From Cristatella mucedo (taxonomy: Eukaryota > Bryozoa > Phylactolaemata > Cristatellidae), in the NCBI GenBank assembly GCA_009760855.2, contig WPIO01000027.1, forward strand, positions 2,598,501 through 2,662,500: a stretch of DNA of 64,000 nucleotides. Direction: 5' to 3'. Position 1 is the stretch's first letter, and each line of letters begins with the position of its first letter. The notes below the pieces were generated by a model. It made no database searches and was not told the DNA's origin. It saw only the letters and a program-made list of their open reading frames with translations. Made by a program: the position numbers and the translations under genes. Shown one piece after another: positions 13,095 to 25,109 of the stretch.

Positions 13095-13440
13095 GAGTGA
13101 GTTTCAGGGTTTGAGGCATACATACTAAAGGCACGGTCTCCTGAGGATTTGAGGTTCGTACGAGGTATAGGTAAAAGATTCGATTCCGAAAGCGAGTAGT
13201 ACGACGCTTAGCCTGGTGAGGGAGTAAATGCGAACTGGAGCCAAAGAATGGAGGGACCTAATAGTGAGTTACAGAACTTTGAAGTCGATGCCCTGCTTCA
13301 CTGGGAGCCAGTCCAAGTCGACGAGGAGGGTTGTGACGTGGCAACGTTGACGCTCATGACAGGCAAGCCTAGCTGCTGAGTTTTGCACCAGCTGTAAGCG
13401 CTTGATTGCACTGGCCGGTAGACCAGCAATCAAGTGCATT
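13095..13440 (-). mobile_element. Decayed LINE fragment
   Basis: On the minus strand this matches the C-terminal reverse transcriptase part and the start of the 3' UTR of LINE-A, with many substitutions. It lacks the hairpin end. It lies just after the satellite. Confidence 0.75.
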
Positions 13441-13919
13441 AGTCCATGTAAACGAATCTGAAGCTTTGAAGTGCGACTCGACACGAGTCTATGATGCTGC
13501 ATCTCTACGGGCATATATTCCGATAGTAGCCCAGCGCCTCAAGCATAATAAGCGCCCAAACCTTAGTCAAACTAGTCCGTCTCCTGAAGACACCATTTGA
13601 CAGCCAGGAACAAGTATCTAGCAGTGATCATAGCCTGCAGCTCACACTTCGTGGCCCAGAAAAAAATGGTTGCCTCTTTGTTAAGTAAATGTTGAATACT
13701 GCGTAAGATGAGGAAAAATGGTTCCCAGACGGTACAATTAAGGAGCTATGAATAAGATATCGACAGTCATGATCGGCTGAAATAGCATGCGAACGTTACT
13801 TAGCTTAGAGTTAAGGTTATTTAGTTGCCGGCGCAGAGTACTGACGGAAAGGCGACAAGCCGACATTGCGGCGGAACGCCCCATTACCCAAGCATAAGAT
13901 GGGTTACGGCCCGGTAACC
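13441..13919. other. No recognised gene
   Basis: No supported coding sequence or recognisable element. Confidence 0.4.
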
Positions 13920-14820
13920 GGACAATTCGGTGCCGGACAATTCGGAGCGGATAATTCGGAGCGGATAAGTCAGCGCAGGACAATTCGGAGCGGACAATTC
14001 TGGACCAAAAAATGGGTAATTCGGAGCGGGCAATTCGGAGCAGACAATTTGCAATGTATTCATTTTCTATATTCTAAACGCAGTATAAACACGCTTTCAA
14101 TTAGTGAGTATATAGTTTTGAAACCTCGACGCTTTCAATTAACCAAGACATTTAATTACACAATAAGTGAGTACATTGTTTTGAAACCTAGACGCTTTCA
14201 ATTAACCAAGACATTTAATTACACAATAGATGAGTACACAGTAGCTAGGAGGATCAGTGTATATAAGCATGACTGAAAAGGTCAATGGACAGAAATCTTT
14301 GGAACTTTAAACTTGCAAGTCCAGCATCATAGTCTGTGAGATATTATGGATTGTAGTTAGTTATTTCGATAGTTTTAGTTTTTGTTTTCTATTTAAATTT
14401 TAACTATCCTATGCATAAATAAGTAAAGAGACTCATAGAAGTGGCTTTAGAATTTGTAGAATCAGAGAAAGAAAAACGAATGCTGGTTTACGAAGGTTAT
14501 CTTTATCAGTAGTCACAACATTAATTTAATGGATTAACATTTAGTATACTGGTAACATTTTAAAAATGTGACTTTTTGCAAGAGTTGCTGGTATTTGCTA
14601 TGATTTCTTTGTAGTAAGCTAAATAAACTTTAATTTATACGGTATTATAGTTCTATTAAACATGATTAATAAAAAAATTCGTTTAAATTTCAAATAGATT
14701 GTTTTAAATATCCTGCTCCGAATTGCCCACTCCGAATTGTCCGCTCCGAAATAAAATATCCGCTCCGAAATGTCCGCTCCGAATTATCCGCGACGAATTG
14801 TCCTGCACCGAATTGCCCTA
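13920..14820. mobile_element. Foldback-like DNA element
   Basis: The left arm (13,920-14,050) is built of tandem copies of GGACAATTCGGAGC and close variants. The right arm (14,710-14,820) is built of the reverse complement, GCTCCGAATTGTCC. Their outermost units also pair (ACAATTCGGTGCCGG at left; CCTGCACCGAATTGCC at right). The interior (~660 bp) is AT-rich without a transposase frame. Inverted ends made of short direct repeats are typical of foldback elements; a non-autonomous DNA transposon is the best reading. Confidence 0.7.
14105..14230 (+). repeat. 63-bp tandem duplication
   Basis: Two adjacent 63-bp units, nearly identical, each containing CGCTTTCAATTAACCAAGAC, lie in the interior of the foldback-like element. 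The period is a multiple of three, but I see no sign that the segment is translated. Confidence 0.85.
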
Positions 14821-15235
14821 GAGCCGTTCAGTAATTCAAATACGATGCATACTCGGGATTTCAAAGGCTATCACACAACTCCGTCAAATAATCTGAGCCT
14901 CAACCATGGGGTTGAGAAGAAGGCGGTTATACTTGGTTTCAGCCAGGCTGGCTTTGAGCCACCATGTCTTCAAGCTTTAAAAACCTGAGTAGGGGTTTAT
15001 CCCTTATGGGGTAAGAGGGCGTGGCCTGGCCACCTCATACTTGTTCTCGAATTACAGCATCCGGTAACTGTTACAGATAGCTCTAATCGGCAAAACCTGT
15101 GAACGAATAATATCGTTTACACAATCACTTTCGCTGTTTGTTTGCCGATTAGTCATGCACGCAGCTTCAGCTAACATAAAAGTCCATATCCGTAATGTAG
15201 AACAGTCTATTAGTCTAGTCACTAAAGCACATCCG
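14821..15235. other. No recognised gene
   Basis: No supported feature. Confidence 0.4.
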
Positions 15236-15342
15236 ATATTACTCACCATTCAATTGCATTTTCCTTTGCAGCAAATGTAAAGCACCTAGAATTGAGTTCT
15301 CTGAGGGCGCTTTATCAAGTGCATTATTATTATTATTATCCG
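15236..15342 (+). mobile_element. LINE-A 3' end only
   Basis: About 60 bp of 3' UTR (CACCATTCAATTGC), the hairpin end GAGGGCGCTTTATC and an (ATT)n tail. It is an extremely 5'-truncated insertion. Confidence 0.85.
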
Positions 15343-16417
15343 GGAAAAAGCCCAACGATGCGAATTCCCTTATTCAGTTTACTTAGAGCCTTTCATGATT
15401 ATGTGATAAATACCGTATTTGAAACCGTACTCGGTTGCCAGGCATTGCAATACGGCGTTGGGAAGCATGGAGCAAACGTCAAATGGCATAGTACCTGACG
15501 ATAGGCGATTTTGACGAGTTTCCTATAGAATACAAGTGGGTTAACTAGAAGATATTCAAGCTCGAGCAAAAAGGTAGAGGATAAATTAGTATTCGTAGTT
15601 ACTGAGATACCACATGAGCTGCGGTCGCTCATTATTTGGTCCAAACCTACAGGCCAGGCTTAGTAAGCAGGCAATCGGCTTAGTAAGCAGGCAATCGGCT
15701 TAGCAGGCGATCGGCCCGGAAATTGTGGCCACGAACAATGGCTTCTGCTGCAGCCAATTTTGACAGTTCTGCAGGGACTAGCTAACGGTCTGGCTAAAGA
15801 GCTAGTCGGTGGGTGTGCTTCACCTGTGACCGGAACTTCCAATATAAACGCACATTCCACTATTCACTGTTTAGCACAAAGTGCTACGCTTTCCTGCTGT
15901 TTAGTGTCTTCGCTCTAAAGTCCCTTAGTCATAAATACAAGGCTCGTAGCGTAATTAGATTAGATGAATTACTGACTTCTATGACTTGTGAATATTAGGC
16001 GGCTCGCTGGTTGAAGGTATACTGGTCGGCGTTATTTTGGCAGCTGCCCTGGAAGGATGGGAGGCGTGGCAGTCCTGGACAATGCGTCGTACTCCTGCTG
16101 CTACTCAGTGCGGGTGACCCCTTAGAGAGAGATGGGCGGCCCAGGTAATCCTGAACAAGACGGTGTACAGTTTTCGTCAGCTAAAAGCCGTGCGACCGTG
16201 TAGAAGTGAGGTAAACCTCGATCTCATAGGAGATCTCCTCGCGAGATTCGCCTCGTACGATGAATCGCTTTCTCGAGGATCGTCCACGCATGCACCCAGC
16301 CGACATTGAGCATCATCCACCATTTGCTTGGAAGTCAGCTGACCTGTGCACATCTTGCCGACTATCTCACACAAGGCAGCTCACTATATTCATTGTCGTC
16401 AGATTTAACTGCTCTAG
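15343..16417. other. No recognised gene
   Basis: Contains the short tandem repeat listed separately. No coding sequence is supported; the sequence just before 16,418 may be decayed Gypsy element, but I cannot show it. Confidence 0.4.
15659..15716 (+). repeat. 20-bp tandem repeat
   Basis: Nearly three copies of a 20-bp unit, AAGCAGGCAATCGGCTTAGT. It lies inside a short minus-strand frame that I do not consider coding. Confidence 0.8.
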
Positions 16418-17340
16418 GTGAAATTTTCATCAAGAGGCAATTCAAGCTCTGCGTCTCGCACAAAAAAGAAGTCTGACAACGGTTCACAATTCTCACTTCA
16501 GGAATTTGGTGATTGTGCGAGACGATATGGCTTCAAGCAGGTTATGACCAGCCCACACTTTGCGCAAGCGAACGGAGAAGTGGAATGGTCAGTGCAAACA
16601 GCCAAATCTATTGTGAGGCAACACGACCCGTGCCTCGCTCTAATGATTCAGAGGCCGAGGCCTTGCACCCCTACAGGCTTCAGCGTAGCACAACTGATCA
16701 TGGGACGACACGTTTCGCGCTCTCTCGGCATGTCAGCCGTGATGGCACACTAGGTAAGGCGGTTGCTTTCACGATCTCGGTCCCGAGGTCGTGGGTTCGA
16801 TTCCTGCAGTGGGCGATTCTTTATCGCCACTGCAAGCGGTGGTGATAGCCGTAAAGGCTCTTCTGTCGCTATACAAAAAGAGGCTGTTTAATCAGCTAGG
16901 ATTTATTATTTATTTATTATGTCGAACCACAATGGCCCGCAAAAGAGACGGTGCAACTTAATGAAGACAGCGAAAAAGAGCTACAACAGCAATACCACAA
17001 TCGCCCTCATTCTGCTCGCCCGCTTCCACCTCTTCAACCCAGCCAATAGGTATTAGTTCGGACTGATGGCGACAACAGTTGGAGCACGATTGCAACGGTA
17101 GCTGCTCCAGCGGGTACACCTCGGTCATTTGTCGTGCAGACGAAAATGGCAGCACGCTTCGACGGAACAGAAGGTATCTTCGACTGATTGACACCGATAT
17201 ACACGTCACTAACATTGACTCTCGCGGCGCTTCTCTACAACTACCAAACCCTACCAGGCAGTTCAAGATCAGTATCAAAGTATTGCCAATGAAATGCACA
17301 CCTCTTAAGATCAAATGAGAACTAGGTCTGACAGGGCAGT
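16418..17340 (+). pseudogene. Ty3/Gypsy LTR-retrotransposon integrase relic
   Basis: The frame at 16,418-16,733 carries the second half of a retroviral-type integrase core: an Asp in SDNGSQF and a Glu in ANGEVE, exactly 35 residues apart (the D-35-E spacing), then a typical MGRH segment. After an inserted SINE the C-terminal region resumes (16,920-17,340) with TPRSFVVQT and LRRNRRYLR in different frames, so it is frameshifted. No LTRs, gag, protease or reverse transcriptase were recognised nearby. A dead fragment. Confidence 0.8.
16735..16919 (+). mobile_element. SINE family 1 inside Gypsy relic
   Basis: Full-length copy: A box TGGCACACTAGG, B box GGTTCGATTCC, then the body with CACTGCAAGCGGTGGTGATA and the tail AGGCTGTTTAATCAGCTA plus a TTTATT run. 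ATGTC occurs immediately before the head and after the tail, a likely 5-bp target-site duplication. Best-preserved SINE-1 in the window. Confidence 0.9.
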
Positions 17341-18257
17341 ACAGTGGGTACGAAGGCAAGACCTTTGAAAATGAGGCTGTGCTTATTTGGAGGTGTGGTC
17401 TGAGTATATGGAGGCTAGTACTGCTCCTTTCCTAAACAGCTAGTGGGAGCTCTCAAGAGGGGCCTGTGCACAGCTGCGGTTTGGTTAGTCCGTTAGTGAC
17501 TACGCTTATTGGCCCTTTACGTCACATCTACATGGAGTCCGTCGTGATGTATTTATAGTCTTATAACGAGGGTACATCAAAGATAGTGTCAAACAACGGT
17601 GAGATAACTGGCTAATTTGAACATGTAGTGTCGTGCGAGTCTGCTGCTTCTGCTATTGTAATTTGTGCAGCAGTATCGGCCACTGATGTATGCCCCATCT
17701 GCAACCGGTGGTTGGGCAACTGACTCGGTGCAGCGTCCGCAGCCTTTGAAGTAAGCAAGTGGCCCACCACAGATGCATTCCCCTATCTGTGGAGCCAGCC
17801 AGCTTGTGTATGTGCCCGCTGAGGGAATAAAGATCGAGTCTCGTTTACCGATCACGTCTCCGTGAGACTCTACAAGAACAGGCTGCCGCCAGAGACACTG
17901 TCAAACAAAAGTAGTTGCAAAGTACACCCTCGTAGATAAAAATTGAAATGTAAAAAACTAAAACACCCCTTAACTGGTTCCAACATAAAAAGGATTTTTT
18001 TCAAAGAGTGGCCATAACCTTCCGGAAGCTTGCACTCTCCACACTACCCCGGAAGGGACGACTAGCGCTTCCGGTGCTTTCCTGCTTCCGCTTGTTATAG
18101 CTGAGATAGATCTTTGGAAAGCCAGCCGATTATTGAAAAGTGTGTTTTACAATAACGCTGGGGTGTTTTGTGTTTTTACCAGTTTTCTACACGGTTGAGA
18201 ATTCGCGATAGCCTTTACATTCGCAGCCCATATATCTGTTGAATGAATGCAAATTAA
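17341..18257. other. Unassigned; ETS-like motif cluster near its end
   Basis: No coding sequence recognised. At 18,020-18,110 there are several GGAA/TTCC cores in CTTCCGGAAGC, CCCGGAAGGG and CGCTTCCGGT contexts, which resemble ETS-factor sites found in TATA-less promoters. They precede the open frame at 18,258, which could make this a promoter; that is inference. Confidence 0.35.
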
Positions 18258-18488
18258 GATCCAGCATCAGCAGATGCTGAAAAGAAAAAGGGTTCTCGCG
18301 AGTCGAAATGGGCCAGCGAGACGCCAAAAGAGGCCGCTGAACGCTGTGTTGTAGAAGCTGAAAGAAGGAGACGCGCTCTCGCCATCACTGACTACCGGGA
18401 AGGCAGAGAAAAAAAGCAGAAGCACGACGAATTCGCGAAGCTGAAGTCGTTGGTCAGTCTCACTGGCAATGACTTGCCGGAGAAATAA
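18258..18488 (+). CDS. Unrecognised 76-residue open frame, no ATG
   Basis: An open frame bounded by TAA at 18,255 and TAA at 18,486. It encodes a highly charged, helix-prone peptide: Lys/Glu-rich at the start (DAEKKKGSRESKW), an Arg-rich middle (EAERRRRALAITDYREG), and an end KLKSLVSLTGNDLPEK. The composition and lack of low complexity look protein-like, but there is no in-frame Met, so it would be a 3'-terminal exon (acceptor perhaps the AG at 18,257-18,258 or the CAG at 18,271-18,273) or a pseudogene piece. I do not recognise the family. Confidence 0.35.
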   Translation, partial: DPASADAEKKKGSRESKWASETPKEAAERCVVEAERRRRALAITDYREGREKKQKHDEFAKLKSLVSLTGNDLPEK

Positions 18489-19380
18489 CGAATTATGGTA
18501 ACACTAGATTGCACCCGTGAAAAATAACGGAAATCTCTAACTTTTCTTTGGATGGTGAGCCTGAGTGTCGCTGACCTCGCTGTTGAGCCTGCGCCTACTG
18601 ATTGGCAAAGTTTGAGTTATTAGTAAGCGGACCAAACGATATTTTGTGTACTGAACGTACGGACGTGCTTAACATCTTTAGATTTATATTAACTCGATAG
18701 TATGTCCCCGTGAAGAATCATGGGCGGATTCTATTCGTTCGCGTTCATCGATCACCAAAGACAAACTTCCAGTCGGTCCAAGCTCGTAGTTTAGTTGTCG
18801 TGCGAAGCAGAAAGTCCACCGACGACCAACATCGCCAACTCATTCTCCTAAATGCGGAGCTAGTGTGAGCTCTTACGACGGCCGACGTCGACGTCCGCCA
18901 CAGTCGAAAGCTTCCGCCGGAAGACACCAACTCACGGGGGGCCACGAACACGCTACATGGGGAACGCGGAATATACAAGTCACAACAACGAGCGTGCTAT
19001 CCAGCTCCACTCGGGCCTTGGTCACTCGTTCCCTTGCGTGCGTGGCCGCATCGCCGGAGCACGCCTGCAACCATCCGGGTGCATAACTTGGCGAGACCGG
19101 GAGCCTCCAACACCGCGACTTGCTCGGCCAACTTCTCCTACCCAAGAGCCACGGTGACTTCTCGTCACCGCACATCCGACCATGCCGTGTGTCAGACCCC
19201 GGCCTAGCCGGCGACCCATACCACATTACTGCCGTCCTGTCCCAGCCAACCAAACTTAGCCTGGGTACAGCAGTACCGTAAATCGATCGCGAAGGACTCA
19301 CATACAACGGGATGTCAGTGAATGTAACAGACTTAAGGAGTAATAAGCAAACCCAGCTTATTATTAGGTTGTTGCTGCCA
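18489..19380. other. Unassigned, with CpG-rich stretch
   Basis: 18,850-19,310 is GC- and CpG-rich with overlapping open frames on both strands, none with a motif. It could be a promoter or 5' exon; I see no specific evidence. Confidence 0.35.
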
Positions 19381-19525
19381 GGGTTTAGAACAGGGTTAAG
19401 ATGCTATGCCGAGTTCAAAGCGAATGCATTTAATGGCCGAGGTCCAGGGCTCGAGCTTTGCGGCATAAAAGCTGCGCCCGGATACAGATAAAGTTCACTT
19501 TGGGGTGCTATACAAATAAATTATT
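19381..19525 (+). mobile_element. SINE family 2, decayed
   Basis: Has a degraded A-box region (GGTTAAGATGC), a B-box-like CCAGGGCTCGAGC and the tail TTGGGGTGCTATACAAATAA. Order and spacing match the copies at 32.3 and 33.7 kb. Confidence 0.65.
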
Positions 19526-20040
19526 TTTTTTAATTAGATGGCTTGCACCTGGAAAAAATCATAGAAAACTCACTAACTCTATGGAAGACGGGCCTAATCG
19601 TCAGCTAACGCAGCTGGCGAGCACGCCCACCGATTGCCCAGCAGTTCTTCGTTATTGCCGCAAAGTCTGTGGAGAGTAAATGATGACGTGCTTCTAAATT
19701 ATATTTACAAATTTTCTTATAAGGCAAACATATAATGTTATGAAAATTTATTCATCGGCACCGGGTAGCGACTCGGGATTGCCCTACGGGCACTGAACCT
19801 ACAGTCGTACTGGCAATCTTTTAATTTGTATTAATTACATAGCAAGCAGCCCAGTAATGAGTCGTAGGTAGATTCTATGCGCAAATCCATTGCTTAACAA
19901 ACGTAGATGCAGGAAACCCCTCCCAAGATCAATTTTTAAGAGTGCACGTATGAGTTACAAATGCAAATTAGTAGATTAGCTCATCTACTCCTTTAGTATA
20001 CTAATTATTGTTATACCATAGTATTACTCCTATACATAAA
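19526..20040. other. No recognised gene
   Basis: A 73-codon frame (19,458-19,679) overlaps the SINE and has no recognisable domain. Confidence 0.4.
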
Positions 20041-20560
20041 AGGTGCCACACTGAACGCGTGCGAGCCTACGTACGGGTGCAGTAACCGTCGAGGAAGGAG
20101 CTCCGGAACGCGCGAAGAGAAGAGAAAGAGAGTGAGAGGTAGAGAGATGGGATAGCGTCCGCACAGGCCTGTGGAGAAGCAGAAAGTTCCGTCGAAGCAG
20201 GACTAGCGGGTCAAGCGACCGCAGCTGACCCGTTGCAATTAAATCTAGCTTAGTCAGCTGGTACTGTCCAACGGCAGCGCCTAATGAATCGGTGCTCAGT
20301 GCGCCCCGTTGGTCGGGCTGAGCGGTGTGAGTCCGGATAGGGGTGGGGGGTGAGACACCGTTGTGGGCGTGGCTATGCCTACAAGCGTACCCAACGCCGG
20401 CGCCGGTGCGGCGATAGATATATTCGAAAATAATAAGATCAGTCACCTGAATAATAAAGGCGGATGCCAATGAATGCATTTCAAAACTACGCATCACATG
20501 TGTTGCTTCGTAGTTTATGACCGACCTGCGGTCTAGCATAGTATTGCAGCGTGACAAACA
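20041..20560 (+). promoter_or_regulatory. Probable FBXO21 promoter and 5' UTR
   Basis: GC- and CpG-richer than its surroundings, and directly upstream of the FBXO21 start codon. No TATA box is evident at a clear distance. A 192-codon open frame on the opposite strand (20,030-20,608) overlaps it and exon 1 and is judged incidental. Confidence 0.45.
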
Positions 20561-20724
20561 ATGGAGGTGGACTATCTTACCGTGCTGCCTCATGAAATCC
20601 TCGTGCAAATTTTGTCTTCCTCGCTTTTGACCGGAATCGACCTCGCTATGACGCTACAAACGTGTGTAAAGCTCAGAGAGGCGGCAAGCTTAGACCTACT
20701 ATGGAAGGAGAAATTTATGCTTCG
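20561..20724 (+). CDS. FBXO21: FBXO21 exon 1 (start, F-box)
   Basis: Encodes MEVDYLTVLPHEILVQIL and the rest of the F-box, ending in WKEKFMLR, where the last Arg codon is split. Donor GTGAGT at 20,725; phase 2. Confidence 0.92.
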
Positions 20725-23700
20725 GTGAGTGAATACTTCCTTGATTCGTCGTCGCGATTTCAGCTTTGCTTGTGACTCGACCTCGGGCCCTGAATTGAAA
20801 AGGTATAGAAGAGGAAGAATTAGTTTATATACAGATTTCTGTAGGTTTTTCCGCTGAGTGACAACGCTACGCGAATACTTATGTGTGCGTACTCGTCCTG
20901 TTTTGGCTGCGATATAAGCTCCTCCTTCCTGCCTTGTTTTTCGAGTTTCAGTGTTAAGCCGTCTCTCTATTAATGTGCGGTTTACAGGTGGCCGGTGCTG
21001 ACGAGAATACAAGCAATCTGCAACGTTTGGAAGGGTGGATACGCTGCCAGGCACAAATGCGGCTTGAAGTTAAGAGGCATGGTAGCGTCGTTGTCAGAGA
21101 AGTGCTATCTTAGCGAAGAGATGTCGGAAAATCACCTGGCTGGTATAGCTGCCCTAATTAGCCAACAGCCGCTGTTTTATTACTATGTGGAGGACGAGCT
21201 ATATTCCATTATCAAGGCGGACGACAGGTAAGGTCGATGACGTGATCGGCTACATACTTCTAGTGTTGAGCCAATCTTTCAAGATTATTCTGGGGTCAGG
21301 TGCATTAGGCACTGTTCCATCAAATTTGGATGACTGTGGTAACATGATGCCACACAGTTTACATTCTATATACTCTTAAACCGCCCTCCTCTGCAGGTAC
21401 TAGCACTGTCCTGCTTTTCCTGTAGCGACTGAGAGCAGCCGTTACTGTTTATGTGAGAATTTAGGCAGCAATAAGATATTCCTCCTGACCCCCAAAAGAG
21501 CTAGACTGCTCAACACGGCTGATGTGCCCAGTTACAGTAAGCCAAAACACGGATTTAAAGAAAGATGAATCGTATGTGAATCAACCTAATTATTAGGCTG
21601 GCTAATTGGTTACTAGTGGTGCACTTTCGTTAGCCTGCAGCAACCTGTCAATAACAGCTAACCGTCGGGAAGAAATCATTTGCGGAATAGGGTAGATGCC
21701 AGATCGAAGTTTTTAGTAGAATCAAGTGCTATTTGTCAAAATATTCAGTTTTGTATTGTTATATGATTTGGCCGAATCAATAAGAATTATGGATTCCTTG
21801 ATCCCAATTGTTGCCCTTATTCGGAAACAAGGTGTAATTGTGTAATTGAAGGAGATGAAAAGCCCAGCTCTCGTAGCATCGTGGGTTACGACAGCATTGT
21901 GCTTGTGTGACTTTACTGCTGTCACCACTTAGGTGTTTATATTAGCTTTTACAAAGGATTTTTGCCTGGAATAGGTGGAATAGGTGATCGTGCAAAATTA
22001 TACAGACTACTACTATAGGCTCACTCAAGAATTTTTACCTAGCCGGTGCCAGCTCCAATGAATTTTGTTGTTTCGGCAATCCCAAAGCCCAACGTTTGCT
22101 ACCATGATTGGCACTGTTATTAAAAAATACATGTATTTCAAACTAAGTGACTAAAATAAATCTTTTTTGAAGGGTCATTATCAGTTGGAATAGAAGAAGC
22201 TAAGTACAACCCTATTTGGCTCATCTGTGATTTCAAGTAAATCTTATACGGTGAGCTTGTTGGGAGTTGGCCATTCTTATGCTCTCTAGGATAACTTTGC
22301 TCCATAACTCAAAAAAGAAGTAACCTATCAAGTCTAATAGAAGTATTTGGATGACCCTATTCACTACTCGTTGCTCTTTCTTTGTAAGTACTTGGTTATA
22401 TATATAAGAATGCACTGGATAAAGCCCCCCAGAGAACACAATCTCTCTTTCTCTAGGCGCTTTACATTTGCTGCAAAGGGAAATGCGATTGAATCGTGAG
22501 TAATATCATACTTGATAAACAACGTGAATAACATGGTTAGGGGTGACATGCACAGGGTCAGCATGCAAGTGTGGTTAATGGCAGCATGCACAGTGTCAGC
22601 ATGCATAAGCACATGAAGGGCGAATCACAGGGACCCACTAAATGCTGTCCTAAATAGGTGTGTTTTTAAGTTCTTTTTAAATGTGGTCAAGTCAGGGGAT
22701 GTTCTGACGCAAGTCGGCAGTTAGTTCCAGGCTTTGGGAGCAGACGAACTAAATGCACGGTCTCCAAAGGATTTGAGGTTTGAACGAGGTATTGGTAGAC
22801 TGTTGGATTCTGAAAAAGCAGGTGCTACGATGGTGAGGGAGTAGTTCTGAGAGATAGGCTGGAGCCAAAGAATGAAGTGACATAAAAGTAAGCGACAAAA
22901 CCTCGAAGTCGATCCGTTGCTTGACTGGTAGCCAGTGTAGGTCGGCGAGAAGTGGTGATGTGGCAACTGCAACGCTCACGACACACAAGCCTAGCTGCAG
23001 AGTTTTGCACCAGCTGCAATCGCCTGATTGCACATGCCGGTAGGCCAGCAAGCAGTGAGTTGCAGAAGTCGAGACGGGATGTCACGAATGCATAGACCAA
23101 CTTAGACGTGGTATCCTTATCTAAACAAGCCCGAATTTAAGCAATGTTATGAAGCTGAAAATAGGCAGATTTGACTGTGGAGCTGATATAGTCGTCTAAT
23201 GAGAGGTTGCTTTGGAACATGACACCTAGATTTTGAGCTGATTCAACAGGACATGCTGGCAGAGCCAATTTTGAGCATCAGCCTTTCCAATTTCTGAATC
23301 ACACTGGGTTTGCCCATAACAAGTAAGTTAGTTTTGTCATCGTTTAGTTTTAGAAAATTTGCTGCCATCCATGTGCGGATGTCATCAATACATGCAGCAA
23401 GTGAGTTGAGAGAGTTTGAGGTGCTCGAAGGCTGTGAGGGATCAAAGCAAAGGAACAACCGAGTGTCATCCGCATAGAAGTGAAAGCCTAGATTGTGCTT
23501 GGCAATCACATCAGCAAGAGGGAGAGTATAAACCGTGAAAAGAACGGGACCTACACGGAGCCCTGAGGTAACTCATATTTTAGAGGTACCTGGGATGATC
23601 TTTGTCCATTCACGTCAATACTCTGGAGTCTCCCACTGAGATAGGACCTGAACCATTGCAGAGCAGTGCCAGTGATGCCCAGGTGAGATGAGAGGTGCTC

Positions 23701-24790
23701 TAGAAGAACTTTGTGATCGATAGCATCAAAAGCTGCCGAAAGATCGAGCAAAACAGAGACACTCTACCTATGTCTGCATTCCTACGTAGGTCGTTGTACA
23801 CCCTAAGCAATGCTGATTCTGTGGAGTGATTAGCTCTTAAGCCTTACTGGAACTTACTGGCAAGGTTTGAAGTTTCAATATATGAGTTTAGCTGGTCCGA
23901 CATGGTTGGTTCAGCAAGAGAGCCTGGTGGGTGTGGAAATCAGGTACGCAGACCTTTTTAATTTGTATTTTGAATTGGCCTACATTGATGGTGCTTGGTT
24001 TGCTGGTTTCTAGCTGTGTTGATTTGACGACCAAGTACTATGCTGAACGCTGCATGGAGTTTCTGAAAGAAATTGTACTGAAGGAAAGGTTCAGCCACTT
24101 CCTGAATAAGCCTCTTGATTTTCAACATCTTGAAGATGGTAAGAAGTGGCTGTACGTGTTTGCATTTGCACCTAGCACCATTATTTTTTATGTCTAAACA
24201 GGTAAAGGATTTTGATGATTCATGCTTTTGCTAGTAAGTGATCTGACATACTACTACCTCTTGATACAACTACCTCTTGATTTAAACAGCACGGTGTTGG
24301 TCCTGCCTGGACCACGACATCGATGTGTGCTTCTTCTCATTGGATCGAGCATTTGACATATGCCATGATTGTTATCAAGTGAAAACTACAAATATGCTAT
24401 CTCACGAAACTAAAGGCCACATGTAGAGTTTTTTCTGCCTATGGCGTGTATATGCTCACCAATTATGTGTGAAGAAATTGTGAGTGTACTAAACCAGTTG
24501 GTCTTGAAGGAAGTGCTATAACAGTTTCCATCTCTAAGGAAGTTTTGCTGTATACCCTACTGCTCAAAAAAACGTGGTTATTCTTAACTTAAAAGCTTAA
24601 TACCAAAAATAAGTACTCTTCCTATCTGCAATTACTAGAATGGCTTTAAGTATCACTGACACAAAACGCTAGACTGGGTTAGATCTTAGCTCAGTGGGAA
24701 ATGCCAAAATGTAGATATGGTCATCTTGGCAACTCTTGAATTATGAAGTACCTCATGTTTTGGTCGTGGGCCCTTTCCTTTGCAATAGCC

Positions 24791-24849
<59 letters not shown>

Positions 24850-25056
24850 CTCTTTCTCTCTCTCTCAATCTCTCTCTCTCTCTCCCTCTCTCTCAATCTC
24901 TCTCTCTTGCTCAGTCTCTGTCTGTCTCCGTCTCTGTCTCTCTCTGTCTCTGTCTCTCTCTGTCTGTCTGTGTCTGTCAGTCTCTGTCTGTCTCTGTCTG
25001 TCTCTGTCTGTCTCTGCCTGTCTCTGTCTGTCTCTGTCTGTCTGTCTGTCTGTCTG

Positions 25057-25109
<53 letters not shown>
